This document shows positions 8,927 to 19,154 of a stretch of DNA of 64,000 nucleotides, in pieces. The stretch spans positions 1,919,423-1,983,422 of the forward strand of contig NZ_CP102279.1 of NCBI RefSeq assembly GCF_025150245.1. Reading direction: 5' to 3'. The DNA comes from Dorea formicigenerans (GTDB lineage: Bacteria > Bacillota > Clostridia > Lachnospirales > Lachnospiraceae). Made by a program: the position numbers and the translations under genes. Each line of letters opens with the position of its first letter. Position 1 is the stretch's first letter. The notes beneath the pieces are model-generated. The model ran no database searches and was not told where the DNA came from. It worked only from the letters and a program-made list of their open reading frames with translations.

Positions 8927-11506
8927 ATGAATTATGGTAAGAAAAAAGCCGCAAAGCGCCAGAAGCAGATTACGTCAAAGTCTGCTATGCAGGCAAAGCG
9001 TGTAGGAGTCCGATTATTTAAGGCACTCCTTCTTTGCATCATCGTGGTTGCAATCGCCGGTGTTGCCGGTGGCGGACTATTTGTGAAAAAGATTATTGAC
9101 AATTCTCCGGATATTACACCTGATGATGTAAAACCACAGGGATTTACAACTTTAGTGTACGCTGACGACGGAACAACTGAAATTGAACGTTTTGTTGCCG
9201 CAGGTTCTAACCGTGTATATAAAACAATCGATGAGATTCCGGCAGATCTTCAGCATGCATTTGTTGCTATCGAGGATGAACGTTTTTATGAGCATAACGG
9301 AATTGATATCAAAGGTATTGTCCGTGCCGGTGTTTCTCTTATTTCCGGGGGATCCCAGGGAGCCAGTACACTGACACAGCAGCTCATAAAAAATAATGTC
9401 TTTCCGAACTTTGTAAATGAAAAGACATTCTACGATAAGCTACAGCGAAAACTCCAGGAACAGTTCCTTGCCGTTTCCATCGAAAAGCAGATGAGTAAAG
9501 ATGAGATTATGGAAGCTTATCTGAACACCATCAACTTAGGACAGAACTGTCTCGGTGTTCAATCTGCTGCGAAAAGATATTTCAACAAAGATGTTTCAGA
9601 ACTGACTCTTTCTGAAAGTGCTGTTATTGCAGGTATTACACAGAGTCCTGGTAACCTGAATCCAATCACGAACCCTCAAAAGAACCAGAAGCGTCGTGAT
9701 AAGGTTCTTAAGAATATGCTGAAACAGGGATATATCGACCAGGCTGCTTATGATGAAGCAATGGCAGATGATGTATATGCAAGAATCCAGTCTGTTAACG
9801 AAACCCAGACAGATTCTTCCAACGCATATAGTTATTTTGTAGATGCACTTGCAGATCAAGTCATGAATGACCTACAGGATCAATGTGGTTTTTCAGAAAC
9901 ACAGGCTTACAATGCTGTTTACAGTGGAGGTCTTAGCATTTACTCCACTCAGAATCAGTCTCTTCAGCAGATTTGTGACGAAGAAGCCAACGATGATTCC
10001 AATTATCCATCGAATATCGAATATGGTCTCGACTATGCACTGACTGTCACACGGGCAGATGGAAGTACTGAGAATTACTCTTCCGGCCACATCAAAAAAT
10101 ATGTAAAAGAAACTTATAACAAAGATCAAGGACTTTTATATAAAAGTGAAGATGCCGCCCGTGCCATGGTAGAAGAATGGAAATCTACTATCGCTCAGGA
10201 AGGTGATACTTACAATGAAGTTATAAACATCTCACCACAGCCACAAGCTTCCATTACTTTGATGGATCAGTATACCGGTCAGATCAAAGCCATGGTCGGT
10301 GGTCGCGGTGCCAAATCAACCAGTCTAGGACTGAATCGTGCATACAAAGGTTCCAAGAGACAACCTGGATCTACTTTTAAAATCCTGGCTGCTTATGCAC
10401 CGGCTCTGGATCTGGACGAGATGACACTTGCTTCTGTCATTGATGATAAAAATTATGATGTCGGCGGTGGAAAAACTATTAAAGGAAGCAAAGGTGACGT
10501 ATCCATGCGTACCGCTATCGCACTTTCTCTCAACTCCTGTGCTGTGCAGACCAGTGATCTTGTTACTCAAGATGTAGGTATGGAATATTGTGAGAAACTT
10601 GGCATCAGCACACTGGTAACTAACAAAGTAGTAAATGGAAAAACTTATTCTGATAACACAAAAACCCTTGCCCTTGGTGGTCTGACAGATGGTGTTTATA
10701 ATTACGAACTCTGTAGTGCCTATGCTGCAATTGCCAACAACGGCGTTTACAATAAACCAACTCTTTACACGAAAGTTTTAGATCATGATGGCAATGTTCT
10801 TCTTGACGGAACTGGCGAAAGTCACCAGGCAATCAAAGACAGTACAGCCGGACTTCTTACGAGTGCTCTTCAGACCGTAGTAGAGGAAGGTACCGGTAAA
10901 GCCTGCCAGTTAGATAATATGCCGGTTGCCGGTAAAACAGGTACAACAACATCCAACAAGGACTTATGGTTTGTCGGATATACACCATATTACACATGTG
11001 CTGTATGGGGCGGTTATGATGATAACAAAGAATGTAATTCCGATACAAAATTCCGTTTCCGCATCTGGAAAGGAATCATGAGCAGAGTACATGAGAATCT
11101 TGAAACAAAAGATTTTGTAATGCCAAGTTCTGTAGAGCAAAAATCCGTCTGCACAATTAGCGGATATCTGGCAAATTCCAGTTGTCCAAGTGTAACAGAA
11201 TACTTTGCAACAGACAGCCTTCCAGATCAGAGTTGTCCGGGACATAAAAACCATTCTGAAGACTATGATTCTGAAGAAAATGACAGTAAGTCCCATGACA
11301 CAAATAGCGATAATACTGGTAACAATACCGGTACTAATACCGGAGATAATACTGGCGGCACCACTGGCGGCAATACCGGCGGCAATACCGGCGGCGGTGA
11401 TGCTGGTGGGGGTAACACTGGTGGTGGTGATACCGGCGGCAATACCGGTGGTGGTGATACCGGTGGCAATACCGGTGGCGGTGATGCTGGTGGTAACACA
11501 CAATAA
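8927..11506 (+). CDS. Class A penicillin-binding protein (PBP1-type, bifunctional)
   Basis: An 859-residue membrane-anchored enzyme that polymerises glycan strands and cross-links stem peptides. A basic N-terminus precedes one membrane segment (about 29-53). The GT51 transglycosylase domain has AIEDERFYEHNG near 114 and GASTLTQQLIKN near 146. The transpeptidase domain has the active-site serine in PGSTFK near 480, SLN near 535 and KTGTT near 670. From about residue 785 the protein becomes a low-complexity tail of Thr, Asn, Gly and Asp repeats, probably a cell-wall-spanning linker. The start has AAAGGAGG upstream. A palindromic terminator follows. Confidence 0.95.
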   Translation: MNYGKKKAAKRQKQITSKSAMQAKRVGVRLFKALLLCIIVVAIAGVAGGGLFVKKIIDNSPDITPDDVKPQGFTTLVYADDGTTEIERFVAAGSNRVYKTIDEIPADLQHAFVAIEDERFYEHNGIDIKGIVRAGVSLISGGSQGASTLTQQLIKNNVFPNFVNEKTFYDKLQRKLQEQFLAVSIEKQMSKDEIMEAYLNTINLGQNCLGVQSAAKRYFNKDVSELTLSESAVIAGITQSPGNLNPITNPQKNQKRRDKVLKNMLKQGYIDQAAYDEAMADDVYARIQSVNETQTDSSNAYSYFVDALADQVMNDLQDQCGFSETQAYNAVYSGGLSIYSTQNQSLQQICDEEANDDSNYPSNIEYGLDYALTVTRADGSTENYSSGHIKKYVKETYNKDQGLLYKSEDAARAMVEEWKSTIAQEGDTYNEVINISPQPQASITLMDQYTGQIKAMVGGRGAKSTSLGLNRAYKGSKRQPGSTFKILAAYAPALDLDEMTLASVIDDKNYDVGGGKTIKGSKGDVSMRTAIALSLNSCAVQTSDLVTQDVGMEYCEKLGISTLVTNKVVNGKTYSDNTKTLALGGLTDGVYNYELCSAYAAIANNGVYNKPTLYTKVLDHDGNVLLDGTGESHQAIKDSTAGLLTSALQTVVEEGTGKACQLDNMPVAGKTGTTTSNKDLWFVGYTPYYTCAVWGGYDDNKECNSDTKFRFRIWKGIMSRVHENLETKDFVMPSSVEQKSVCTISGYLANSSCPSVTEYFATDSLPDQSCPGHKNHSEDYDSEENDSKSHDTNSDNTGNNTGTNTGDNTGGTTGGNTGGNTGGGDAGGGNTGGGDTGGNTGGGDTGGNTGGGDAGGNTQ
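11308..11500 (+). repeat. In-frame tandem repeat encoding the Gly/Asn/Thr tail
   Basis: Units of 9-15 bp of the type AATACCGGCGGC and GGTGGTGATACCGGC repeat imperfectly in frame, giving NTGG, GGDTGG and GGDAGG motifs at the PBP C-terminus. Such tracts vary in length by slippage. Confidence 0.8.
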
Positions 11507-11543
11507 TCATTTTGGCTTACCCCAGTATTGATAATTTAAAAAG

Positions 11544-11574
11544 CAAAAACAGGAGAGTGGATATCCACTCTCCT
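11544..11574. terminator. Bidirectional terminator between PBP gene and glucokinase
   Basis: A 24-bp perfect palindrome at 11551-11574 centred on GTGGATATCCAC. Read on the minus strand it is followed by GTTTTTGC; read on the plus strand by TTCC. The genes on both sides converge on it. Confidence 0.8.
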
Positions 11575-11607
11575 TTCCTATATTCCTATATTCGAAACAT
11601 CTGCCTT

Positions 11608-12558
11608 CTACACTTGACTATCCAGGATCAATTTTGCAGCTCCACAGATTCCTGCATCATTTCCAAGGCTTGCAATAGCAAACTGAGTATCTTTATTTGC
11701 AAAAAAGGCTCGCTTGCGATAATATTTTTCTATATATGTAAGGAGAATTTCTCCTGCTTTTGACACTCCTCCTCCAATTACAAAAAGGCTTGGATCTACT
11801 ACGACTGCTACGTCTGCTAATCCTTTCGCCAGGTATTCTCCGAATTCTTCTACAACATCTACTGCAAGCTGGTCACCTTCTTTTAAGGCATCAAATACGA
11901 TTTTTGCATCTATCTTATCTAAATCATAAGTTTGCAATATTGAATCTTTCGTATCAGCTGCGAGATGTTCTCTGGCAATTCTTGCAATTCCTGTTGCAGA
12001 CGCATACTGTTCAAGACAGCCTTTCTTTCCACAGCCACAACACTTTTCTTCAAAGTAATTTACACAGATATGTCCGATTTCTCCGCCAGCTCCATTGGCA
12101 CCGATCAAAGGCCTTCCTCCCATGATCACTCCTCCGCCAACTCCAGTTCCAAGTGTGACCATGACCATATTCTTCTCACCATGTCCAGCACCTTTCCACA
12201 TCTCACCGAGTGCCGCTACATTGGCATCATTGCCAACAACAACCTGCCAACCTGTCAGATTCTCTAATTCTTTCTTAACCTCTTTATATCCCCATCCAAG
12301 ATTCGCTGTCTTTCTCACAATACCTTCCGAATTTACCGGTGCCGGAATTCCCATTCCAATTCCTATCACTTCTTCTGCCGGAATTGCTTTTTCCTGAATC
12401 TTTTCCTTTAAAGCCGTTGCTATATCTTGAAGAATGGATTCACCTTCATTTTCAGTTCTTGTAATAATCTCCCATTTATCAAGAATTTCTCCATCCACTG
12501 TAAACAATCCCAGTTTTATAGTGGTTCCCCCAACATCTGCTCCAAAACAGTATTTCAT
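11608..12558 (-). CDS. glcK: ROK-family glucokinase
   Basis: Phosphorylates glucose to glucose-6-phosphate with ATP in the cytoplasm. It has 316 residues. The N-terminal phosphate loop is FGADVGGTTIKLG, the sugar-binding part includes GNDANVAALGE and GAGGEIGHI, and the ROK zinc site CCGCGKKGCLEQYAS lies near residue 178. The gene starts 26 bp after hprK stops on the same strand, so sugar phosphorylation and the carbon-control kinase are probably co-transcribed. Confidence 0.92.
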   Translation of the reverse strand: MKYCFGADVGGTTIKLGLFTVDGEILDKWEIITRTENEGESILQDIATALKEKIQEKAIPAEEVIGIGMGIPAPVNSEGIVRKTANLGWGYKEVKKELENLTGWQVVVGNDANVAALGEMWKGAGHGEKNMVMVTLGTGVGGGVIMGGRPLIGANGAGGEIGHICVNYFEEKCCGCGKKGCLEQYASATGIARIAREHLAADTKDSILQTYDLDKIDAKIVFDALKEGDQLAVDVVEEFGEYLAKGLADVAVVVDPSLFVIGGGVSKAGEILLTYIEKYYRKRAFFANKDTQFAIASLGNDAGICGAAKLILDSQV

Positions 12559-12584
12559 AGTTATTTTCTCCTCGTGTATATATT

Positions 12585-13517
12585 TTAATCTTTTTTTGTA
12601 AGATTACGCTGTACTCTCTGATATAGCTCCTGTGCAGCATTATAACCCATAGACTTCTGTCTGTGATTAATAGCAGCCGTCTCTACAATAATAGCCAGAT
12701 TACGTCCTGGACGGATTGGAAGATTGTGGCAGACTACCTTATTCCCAAGAAATTCTGTATACTGATCTTCCAGTCCCAGGCGATCATACTCACGCTCTTT
12801 ATTCCACTCCTCCAGTGTAATAACAAGGTCAATATTCTTTGTCTCTCTGACGCTTTGAACACCGAATAAAGTCTTAACGTCCACAATTCCAATACCTCTG
12901 AGCTCAATAAAATGCCTTGTAATATCCGGTGCTGTTCCTACCAGTGTCTCATCACTGACCTTGCGGATCTCCACAACATCGTCACTGACAAGCCGGTGCC
13001 CTCTCTTAATCAGTTCCAGAGCCGCCTCACTTTTTCCAATACCACTCTCTCCCATAATCAGCACACCGACACCGTAGACATCTACCAGTACTCCATGGAT
13101 GGAAATACATGGTGCTAACTGAACATTTAACCACCGAATGATTTCTGCCATAAATGCAGATGTATGTGAATCTGTTGAAAATACCGGAATATTCGCTTCT
13201 GTTGCCTTTTGCAAGAGCATATCATCTGGTTTTAAAGCACGGCAAAATACCAGGCATGGAATCTTGTAAGAAAGAAGCGTGTCATAAATTTCCTCTTTTT
13301 TCTTTTCTTCCAATGTTGTCAGGTAGCTATATTCTACATAACCGATGACCTGCACCCGTTCCGAATCAAATCTTTCAAAAAATCCTGTCAATTGTAATGC
13401 AGGACGGTTAATATCCGGAACCTCCACAGCCTTATCCGACAACTCTACATCCGGTGTCAGATTTTTCAGATTCATCTTCTCGACAATCTGCTTCATTTGA
13501 ACTACATTTTTTCGCAT
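12585..13517 (-). CDS. hprK: HPr kinase/phosphorylase
   Basis: Phosphorylates and dephosphorylates Ser46 of HPr, the central switch of carbon catabolite repression in Firmicutes. It has 310 residues. The Walker A motif is GESGIGKSE near residue 154 and the family signature FIELRGIGIVDVKTLFG lies near 205. The start has AAGGAGAG upstream. It lies 51 bp after uvrC and 26 bp before glcK, all on the minus strand. Confidence 0.96.
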   Translation of the reverse strand: MRKNVVQMKQIVEKMNLKNLTPDVELSDKAVEVPDINRPALQLTGFFERFDSERVQVIGYVEYSYLTTLEEKKKEEIYDTLLSYKIPCLVFCRALKPDDMLLQKATEANIPVFSTDSHTSAFMAEIIRWLNVQLAPCISIHGVLVDVYGVGVLIMGESGIGKSEAALELIKRGHRLVSDDVVEIRKVSDETLVGTAPDITRHFIELRGIGIVDVKTLFGVQSVRETKNIDLVITLEEWNKEREYDRLGLEDQYTEFLGNKVVCHNLPIRPGRNLAIIVETAAINHRQKSMGYNAAQELYQRVQRNLTKKD

Positions 13518-13568
13518 ATATGTCTCTCCTTCCAGGCATCCTATTACTAATATTAAAATTATAGCATA

Positions 13569-15407
13569 TCAGTGAAAAAAATCATACACATCCTTAGCGG
13601 ATTTTTCATTCATAGAAGGAAGACTCTTTAGTTCCTCTACAGTGGCATTCTTGATTGCCTCAATGTTGGCAAAATGCTTCATTAAATCTTTTCTTCTTGC
13701 TGGTCCAACACCTGGAATATCATCCAAAATCGAATGAACTTGTCCTTGACTGCGAAGCTGCCTGTGAAATGTAATTGCAAACCGGTGAGCTTCATCCTGA
13801 ATGCGCGTGATCAGTCTGAATGCTTCCGAATTCCGGTCAATAGGAATCTCTTCATTGTGATAATAAAGCCCTCTGGTTCTGTGGTGATCATCCTTTACCA
13901 TACCGCAGACTGGAATATCCAGATTCAACTTATCCAGCACTTCCAGTGCAATATTTACCTGCCCTTTACCACCGTCCATCAGAATCAGATCTGGAAATAC
14001 CGTAAAACTACCAAGTTCTCGACCTTCTTCCTTTTCTCTTAAGCCGTGCCCGAACCGCCTTGTAAGCACTTCATTCATACTGGCATAATCGTTCGCCCCT
14101 TTTACCCCTTTAATCTTGAATTTACGGTAGTCATTTCTCTTCGGTTTTCCTTTTTCATAGACAACCATAGAGCCAACTGATTCAAATCCATTTGTATTGG
14201 AAATATCATACGCCTCCATACGATGCAGTCCGGTTAAGCCCAAAAGATTTTGAAGTTCTTTGACTGCACCAATCGTTCTTCCCTCTTCTCTCTTAATCCG
14301 CTCTTTATCCTTCGTCAGAACCATTCGGGCATTTTTTTCTGCCAGCTCTACCAGTTTTTCCTTTGTTCCTTTTTTCGGAATGACCAGATGTACTTTATGC
14401 TCTTTTTTCCTTGTCAGCCATTCCTCAATAATCTCATGATCTGGTATTTCCTCTGGCAACATAATCTGTCCCGGAATATATGGTGTCCCTGCATAAAATT
14501 GCTTGATAAAACTGGAAAGTATCTCTGCCTTTGTCTCCTTATCCACTAGCTTCAGATAAAAATGATCCCGCCCGATCAATCTTCCATTTCGAATAAAAAA
14601 CACTTGCACAACCGCATCTTCCAAATCTTTTGATACTGCCACAATATCCCTGTCATCTCCCGCAGTGTCTGTAATTTTCTGCTTCTGTGCAATTTTCTGT
14701 ACACTGTTTATCAACTCCCGATATTCAATTGCCCGCTCAAACTCCAATGACTCTGACGCTTCTTCCATCTGTGCCTTCAACTTTTCCAGAATTGGATCAT
14801 AATTGCCATTCAGAAAATGTAAGACTTCCTCTACAGACTTGCGGTATTCCTCCTTCGAAATGTATCCCTGACACGGAGCTTTGCACTGATGAATATGATA
14901 GTTCAGACATGGCCGCTCTTTTCCAATATCCTTTGGCAGTCTCCGGTTACAGCTTCGGATAAAATATAACTTTCGAATCAGTTCTATTGTGGCTTTCACT
15001 GCCCCGGCACTCGTATAGGGGCCAAAATACTTTGCCTTATCTTTCTGCACTCTTCTTGCCAACATCACTCTTGGAAATGGCTCCTGCACAGTAACTTTTA
15101 TAAATGGATAAGCCTTGTCGTCCATCAACATTGTGTTATATTTGGGTCTGTGCTCTTTGATGAGATTACACTCCAGCACCAGCGCTTCCAGTTCCGAATC
15201 TGTTACGATATACTCGAACCTGGAAATGTGAGTCACCATCTGTTCTATCTTAGCCCCTTTGTTACGACTGCTCTGAAAATACTGTCGTACACGGTTTTTC
15301 AGACTGATTGCTTTTCCCACATAGATGATTTTATCTGTCTCATCATGCATCAGATAAACTCCCGGCTTGCCCGGCAGCTTTTTTAATTCTTCCTGAATAT
15401 CAAACAT
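13569..15407 (-). CDS. uvrC: Excinuclease ABC subunit C
   Basis: Makes both incisions in nucleotide excision repair with UvrA and UvrB. It has 612 residues, the normal size. An N-terminal GIY-YIG nuclease ([19 protein letters not shown], about 14-35), a UVR motif for UvrB contact ([15 protein letters not shown], about 212-226), an RNase H-like nuclease (about 370-530, [11 protein letters not shown]) and a C-terminal helix-hairpin-helix ([13 protein letters not shown]) are all visible. It heads the uvrC-hprK-glcK cluster. Confidence 0.97.
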   Translation of the reverse strand: MFDIQEELKKLPGKPGVYLMHDETDKIIYVGKAISLKNRVRQYFQSSRNKGAKIEQMVTHISRFEYIVTDSELEALVLECNLIKEHRPKYNTMLMDDKAYPFIKVTVQEPFPRVMLARRVQKDKAKYFGPYTSAGAVKATIELIRKLYFIRSCNRRLPKDIGKERPCLNYHIHQCKAPCQGYISKEEYRKSVEEVLHFLNGNYDPILEKLKAQMEEASESLEFERAIEYRELINSVQKIAQKQKITDTAGDDRDIVAVSKDLEDAVVQVFFIRNGRLIGRDHFYLKLVDKETKAEILSSFIKQFYAGTPYIPGQIMLPEEIPDHEIIEEWLTRKKEHKVHLVIPKKGTKEKLVELAEKNARMVLTKDKERIKREEGRTIGAVKELQNLLGLTGLHRMEAYDISNTNGFESVGSMVVYEKGKPKRNDYRKFKIKGVKGANDYASMNEVLTRRFGHGLREKEEGRELGSFTVFPDLILMDGGKGQVNIALEVLDKLNLDIPVCGMVKDDHHRTRGLYYHNEEIPIDRNSEAFRLITRIQDEAHRFAITFHRQLRSQGQVHSILDDIPGVGPARRKDLMKHFANIEAIKNATVEELKSLPSMNEKSAKDVYDFFH

Positions 15408-15435
15408 AATTTACTCCCTGTTTTTTCAACTCAAT

Positions 15436-15491
15436 GTAACAGAAAATACCGCCTCCCTGACAAAAATCTGATTTGCCCGGGAAACGGTATT
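15436..15491 (-). terminator. Terminator downstream of ftsH
   Basis: AATACCGTTTCCC (minus strand, 15491-15479) pairs with GGGAGGCGGTATT (15457-15445) with two G-U pairs, followed by TTTCTGTT. The T run is imperfect. Confidence 0.55.
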
Positions 15492-15512
15492 CAAATACAT
15501 TAACTTTCTGTA

Positions 15513-17363
15513 TTACTCTTCTGCAATTCCTTCTACTTCATGGAAAATCTTCATGAATTCTTTTCCTGTGATTGTCTCTTTCTCAATCAGAAATGCTGCA
15601 ATCTTATCCAGTGATTCTCTGTGTTCTGAAAGAAGTTTCTTTGCTTCCTCATAAGCTTCTTTCAGCATCTTCATAACTTCATGATCAATCTCAGAAGCTG
15701 TCTCCTGACCACAGTTCATAACCGGACGTCCGTCCAAATATCTGTTCTGGACCGATTCCAGCCCGATCAGCCCGAACTTCTCACTCATACCATATTGGGT
15801 AATCATAGCTCTTGCCACACTGGTTGCTTTCTCAATATCATTAGAAGCCCCTGTTGTCACTGTATCAAATACAATCTCTTCTGCAGCACGTCCTCCGAGC
15901 ATTCCAACTAACATAGCCTGCAGTTCTTTCTTTGTATTCAGGAACTTTTCTTCTTCCGGAGTCTGCATAACATATCCAAGTGCTCCCATCGTACGCGGTA
16001 CGATCGTAATCTTCTGAACTGGCTCAGAATCCTTCTGCAACGCACTGACAAGCGCATGTCCGACTTCATGGTAAGACACAATCTTGCGCTCTTCCTGATT
16101 CATCACACGGTCTTTCTTTTCTTTACCTACCAGCACAACTTCCACTGCTTCAAAAAGATCCGCCTGTGATACGGCATTTCTTCCATTCTTAACCGCGTTG
16201 ATTGCGGCTTCATTGATCATATTTGCAAGATCTGAGCCAACTGCTCCGGAAGTTGCAAGTGCGATTGCTTCCAGATCAACCGTCTCATCCATCTTCACGT
16301 CTTTAGAGTGCACTTTCAGTACTTCCACACGTCCTTTAAGATCCGGTCGTTCCACAATAATACGACGGTCAAAACGTCCCGGTCTTAACAGTGCCGGATC
16401 CAGAATCTCCGGACGGTTCGTGGCTGCCAGAAGAACAAGACCTTTGTTACTTTCAAATCCATCCATCTCAGCCAGAAGCTGGTTCAATGTCTGCTCACGC
16501 TCATCGTTACCGCCCATCTGTGTATCACGGCTCTTACCAATTGCATCAATCTCGTCAATGAAAATAATACAAGGTGCCATCTGCTGTGCCTGCTTAAACA
16601 AGTCTCGGACTCTGGATGCTCCGACGCCGACATACATCTCTACAAATGCAGATCCACTCAATGAAAAAAACGGTACTTTTGCCTCTCCTGCAACTGCTTT
16701 TGCCAAAAGTGTCTTACCTGTTCCCGGAGGTCCTACAAGCAGTGCTCCTTTTGGAAGCTTTGCTCCTACGCTTGTATATTTTCCCGGATTGTGCAGGAAA
16801 TCTACAACTTCCTGCAAAGATTCCTTCGCCTCATCCTGCCCTGCTACATCCTTAAATGTGACACCGGTCTGTTTTTCCACATACATCTTGGCATTACTCT
16901 TGCCAATTCCCATCATGCCTCCGCCTTTCGACATCTTACGGGTCATCCATACGATCAGTGCAATAAATATGACAAGCGGAATGATATTCATAGCATACTG
17001 GGCAACAATTGCAGAAGTTGTATCCGGTACCTCCTGATTGAAATCAATCTTTGCTTTTTCCAGTTTCTCCACCAATTGGTCATCATTCATCCGGCCTGTG
17101 TAATATTCCTTGTTGACCTTATCTCCACTTTCTTTCTTTGCCGTGATCAGAATCCTGTCACTCTTAATTTCAACTTTCTCGACCTTCTTCTCATCAATCA
17201 TCTTCAGGAACTTGTTATAAGTAATTTCCTGGTCACTGTCCACTCCCTGAAACTGATACATGGCAAATACTAGAAGTGCCGTCAGCATCGTAATCAGTAT
17301 GACAAAAGAAAAGCCTTGTTTGTTATTTTTATTATTATCCTTGTTTCCGTTCTGGTTGTCCAT
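15513..17363 (-). CDS. ftsH: ATP-dependent zinc metalloprotease FtsH
   Basis: Membrane-bound hexameric AAA+ protease for quality control of membrane and some cytoplasmic proteins. It has 616 residues. Two N-terminal membrane segments (about 17-36 and 121-139) flank an extracytoplasmic domain. The AAA+ module has Walker A GPPGTGKT near 209, Walker B CIIFIDEID, and the second region of homology. The protease has the zinc motif HEVGH near 429. The start has AGGAGGAG upstream and a good promoter lies 25 bp further. Confidence 0.97.
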   Translation of the reverse strand: MDNQNGNKDNNKNNKQGFSFVILITMLTALLVFAMYQFQGVDSDQEITYNKFLKMIDEKKVEKVEIKSDRILITAKKESGDKVNKEYYTGRMNDDQLVEKLEKAKIDFNQEVPDTTSAIVAQYAMNIIPLVIFIALIVWMTRKMSKGGGMMGIGKSNAKMYVEKQTGVTFKDVAGQDEAKESLQEVVDFLHNPGKYTSVGAKLPKGALLVGPPGTGKTLLAKAVAGEAKVPFFSLSGSAFVEMYVGVGASRVRDLFKQAQQMAPCIIFIDEIDAIGKSRDTQMGGNDEREQTLNQLLAEMDGFESNKGLVLLAATNRPEILDPALLRPGRFDRRIIVERPDLKGRVEVLKVHSKDVKMDETVDLEAIALATSGAVGSDLANMINEAAINAVKNGRNAVSQADLFEAVEVVLVGKEKKDRVMNQEERKIVSYHEVGHALVSALQKDSEPVQKITIVPRTMGALGYVMQTPEEEKFLNTKKELQAMLVGMLGGRAAEEIVFDTVTTGASNDIEKATSVARAMITQYGMSEKFGLIGLESVQNRYLDGRPVMNCGQETASEIDHEVMKMLKEAYEEAKKLLSEHRESLDKIAAFLIEKETITGKEFMKIFHEVEGIAEE

Positions 17364-17387
17364 TTTTCTCCTCCTGTGTCACTCTCC

Positions 17388-17416
17388 ATTATACGGACAG
17401 CCTTGTTAGAAATCAA
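17388..17416 (-). promoter_or_regulatory. Sigma-A promoter of ftsH
   Basis: On the minus strand TTGATT (17411-17416), a 17-nt spacer and consensus TATAAT (17388-17393), just before the ftsH ribosome binding site. Confidence 0.75.
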
Positions 17417-17435
17417 TAAAAACATTATGAAAAGA

Positions 17436-17465
17436 TTGTAAACTAACCATAATATGTAGTATACT
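17436..17465 (+). promoter_or_regulatory. Promoter of the DUF1846 gene
   Basis: TTGTAA (17436-17441), an 18-nt spacer and TATACT (17460-17465). It is back-to-back with the ftsH promoter. Confidence 0.5.
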
Positions 17466-17576
17466 TTTTCTGTGGTTTTTCATGCCTGAATTTTTCTGTA
17501 TATTTCAGAACAGTTCCGGCATATGAACGATAGAACTCATAATATAATACAGAGGACAAGAGAGGATTTATTCATT

Positions 17577-19046
17577 ATGAAAATTGGTTTTGACAATGAC
17601 AAGTATCTGCAGATGCAGTCTGCCCACATTAAAGAGCGAATCAGTCAGTTTGACAATAAGCTCTATCTGGAATTTGGAGGCAAATTATTTGACGATTATC
17701 ACGCTTCCCGTGTACTGCCTGGATTTCAACCTGACAGTAAGCTCCGTATGCTGGACAAGCTTTCCGATCAGGCAGAAATTATCATCGTGATCAGCGCCGA
17801 AGACATCGAGCGCAACAAAATCCGTGGAGATCTTGGAATCACTTATGATTCTGATGTTCTCCGCCTGATGAACATTTACCGTGATCGCGGACTCTATGTC
17901 GGCAGTGTTGTTATTACAAAATACAGTAACCAGGAAAGTGCTTCCTTATTTAAAGCCCGCCTGGAGAAAATGGGCATCCGTGTATACTGCCACTACTTGA
18001 TTGCAGGATATCCGACCAACATTCCGGTCATTGTAAGTGAGAACGGTTATGGAAAAAATGATTACATTGAAACTTCCAGACCACTGGTCGTTGTGACTGC
18101 TCCCGGACCCGGAAGTGGAAAAATGGCTGTCTGCCTCTCCCAGCTCTATCACGAACTGGAACGCGGAATCCGTGCCGGTTATGCCAAGTTTGAGACATTT
18201 CCTATCTGGAATATCCCGCTGAAGCATCCGGTCAACTTAGCTTATGAAGCAGCCACTGCAGATCTGAACGATGTAAATATGATCGATCCATTCCATCTTG
18301 AAGCTTATGGCGAGACAACCGTTAACTATAACCGTGATGTAGAGATTTTTCCTGTATTAAATGCAATTTTCCAACGCATTTACGGAGAAAGCCCTTACAA
18401 ATCACCAACAGACATGGGAGTGAACATGGCCGGAAACTGTATCTGTGATGATGAAGCATGCCGCGAAGCTTCCAAACAGGAAATTCTACGCAGATATTAC
18501 GAATCCCTGCGCCGTCTTCTTCTTGGTCAGTGCTCCGACAATGAAGTCTATACCATCGAAATGTTGATGAACCAGGCTGGTGTTACTATCCATGACCGCA
18601 AAGTTGTTGACGCTGCCCTTGAATACGAGAAAATAACTAATGGTCCTGCTGCTGCTATCGAACTTCATGACGGACGCATTATAAAAGGAAAGACTTCCAA
18701 ATTGCTCGGAGCAACTGCTGCCATGCTGCTTAATGCCCTGAAAGATCTGGCTGGCATCGAACATTCCTGCCATGTCATTTCACCGGAAGCCATCGAACCA
18801 ATCCAAACATTAAAGACAAAGTATCTCGGAAACAAGAATCCACGCCTTCATACTGATGAAGTTCTCATTGCTCTTTCTGTAAGCGCAGCTTCTAATCCAC
18901 TTGCAAAGAAAGCACTAGAACAGCTTCCGAATCTTGCAGGATGCCAGGCACATACTTCCGTCATGGTAAGCTCTGTAGACATTAAACAGTTAAAGCGCCT
19001 TTCTATTCAGGCAACTTATGAAGCAAAATATGAAAAAAGAGACTAA
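17577..19046 (+). CDS. DUF1846 family protein
   Basis: A 489-residue member of the DUF1846 family, which is widespread in Firmicutes and has no settled function. The protein starts MKIGFDNDKYLQMQS, the usual family start, so I take ATG 17577 and not an in-frame ATG at 17523. A phosphate-loop-like segment VVTAPGPGSGKMAV lies near residue 185, which suggests nucleotide or phosphate binding (inference). It has its own promoter, is divergent from ftsH and lies just upstream of pyrG. Confidence 0.85.
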   Translation: MKIGFDNDKYLQMQSAHIKERISQFDNKLYLEFGGKLFDDYHASRVLPGFQPDSKLRMLDKLSDQAEIIIVISAEDIERNKIRGDLGITYDSDVLRLMNIYRDRGLYVGSVVITKYSNQESASLFKARLEKMGIRVYCHYLIAGYPTNIPVIVSENGYGKNDYIETSRPLVVVTAPGPGSGKMAVCLSQLYHELERGIRAGYAKFETFPIWNIPLKHPVNLAYEAATADLNDVNMIDPFHLEAYGETTVNYNRDVEIFPVLNAIFQRIYGESPYKSPTDMGVNMAGNCICDDEACREASKQEILRRYYESLRRLLLGQCSDNEVYTIEMLMNQAGVTIHDRKVVDAALEYEKITNGPAAAIELHDGRIIKGKTSKLLGATAAMLLNALKDLAGIEHSCHVISPEAIEPIQTLKTKYLGNKNPRLHTDEVLIALSVSAASNPLAKKALEQLPNLAGCQAHTSVMVSSVDIKQLKRLSIQATYEAKYEKRD

Positions 19047-19099
19047 AATCTCTGTATTTTTTAATAAAAAAGGTGTATACTTTTAAAGTATTTTTTGAG

Positions 19100-19136
19100 A
19101 TATGTTTTTTGGGGGACATGCTTGAACATATTTTTT
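19100..19136 (+). terminator. Hairpin plus T run in the pyrG leader
   Basis: ATATGTT (19100-19106) pairs with AACATAT (19125-19131), followed by a six-T run (19131-19136 overlaps the stem end). The loop contains GGGGG. It ends only 19 bp before the pyrG start, so it is either the end of the DUF1846 transcript or a pyrG attenuator. The stem is weak. Confidence 0.4.
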
Positions 19137-19154
19137 CATTCTAAGGAGGACATT

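Noticed and set aside
11308-11500. CRISPR-like array
   Set aside because: The repeats are in frame inside the P
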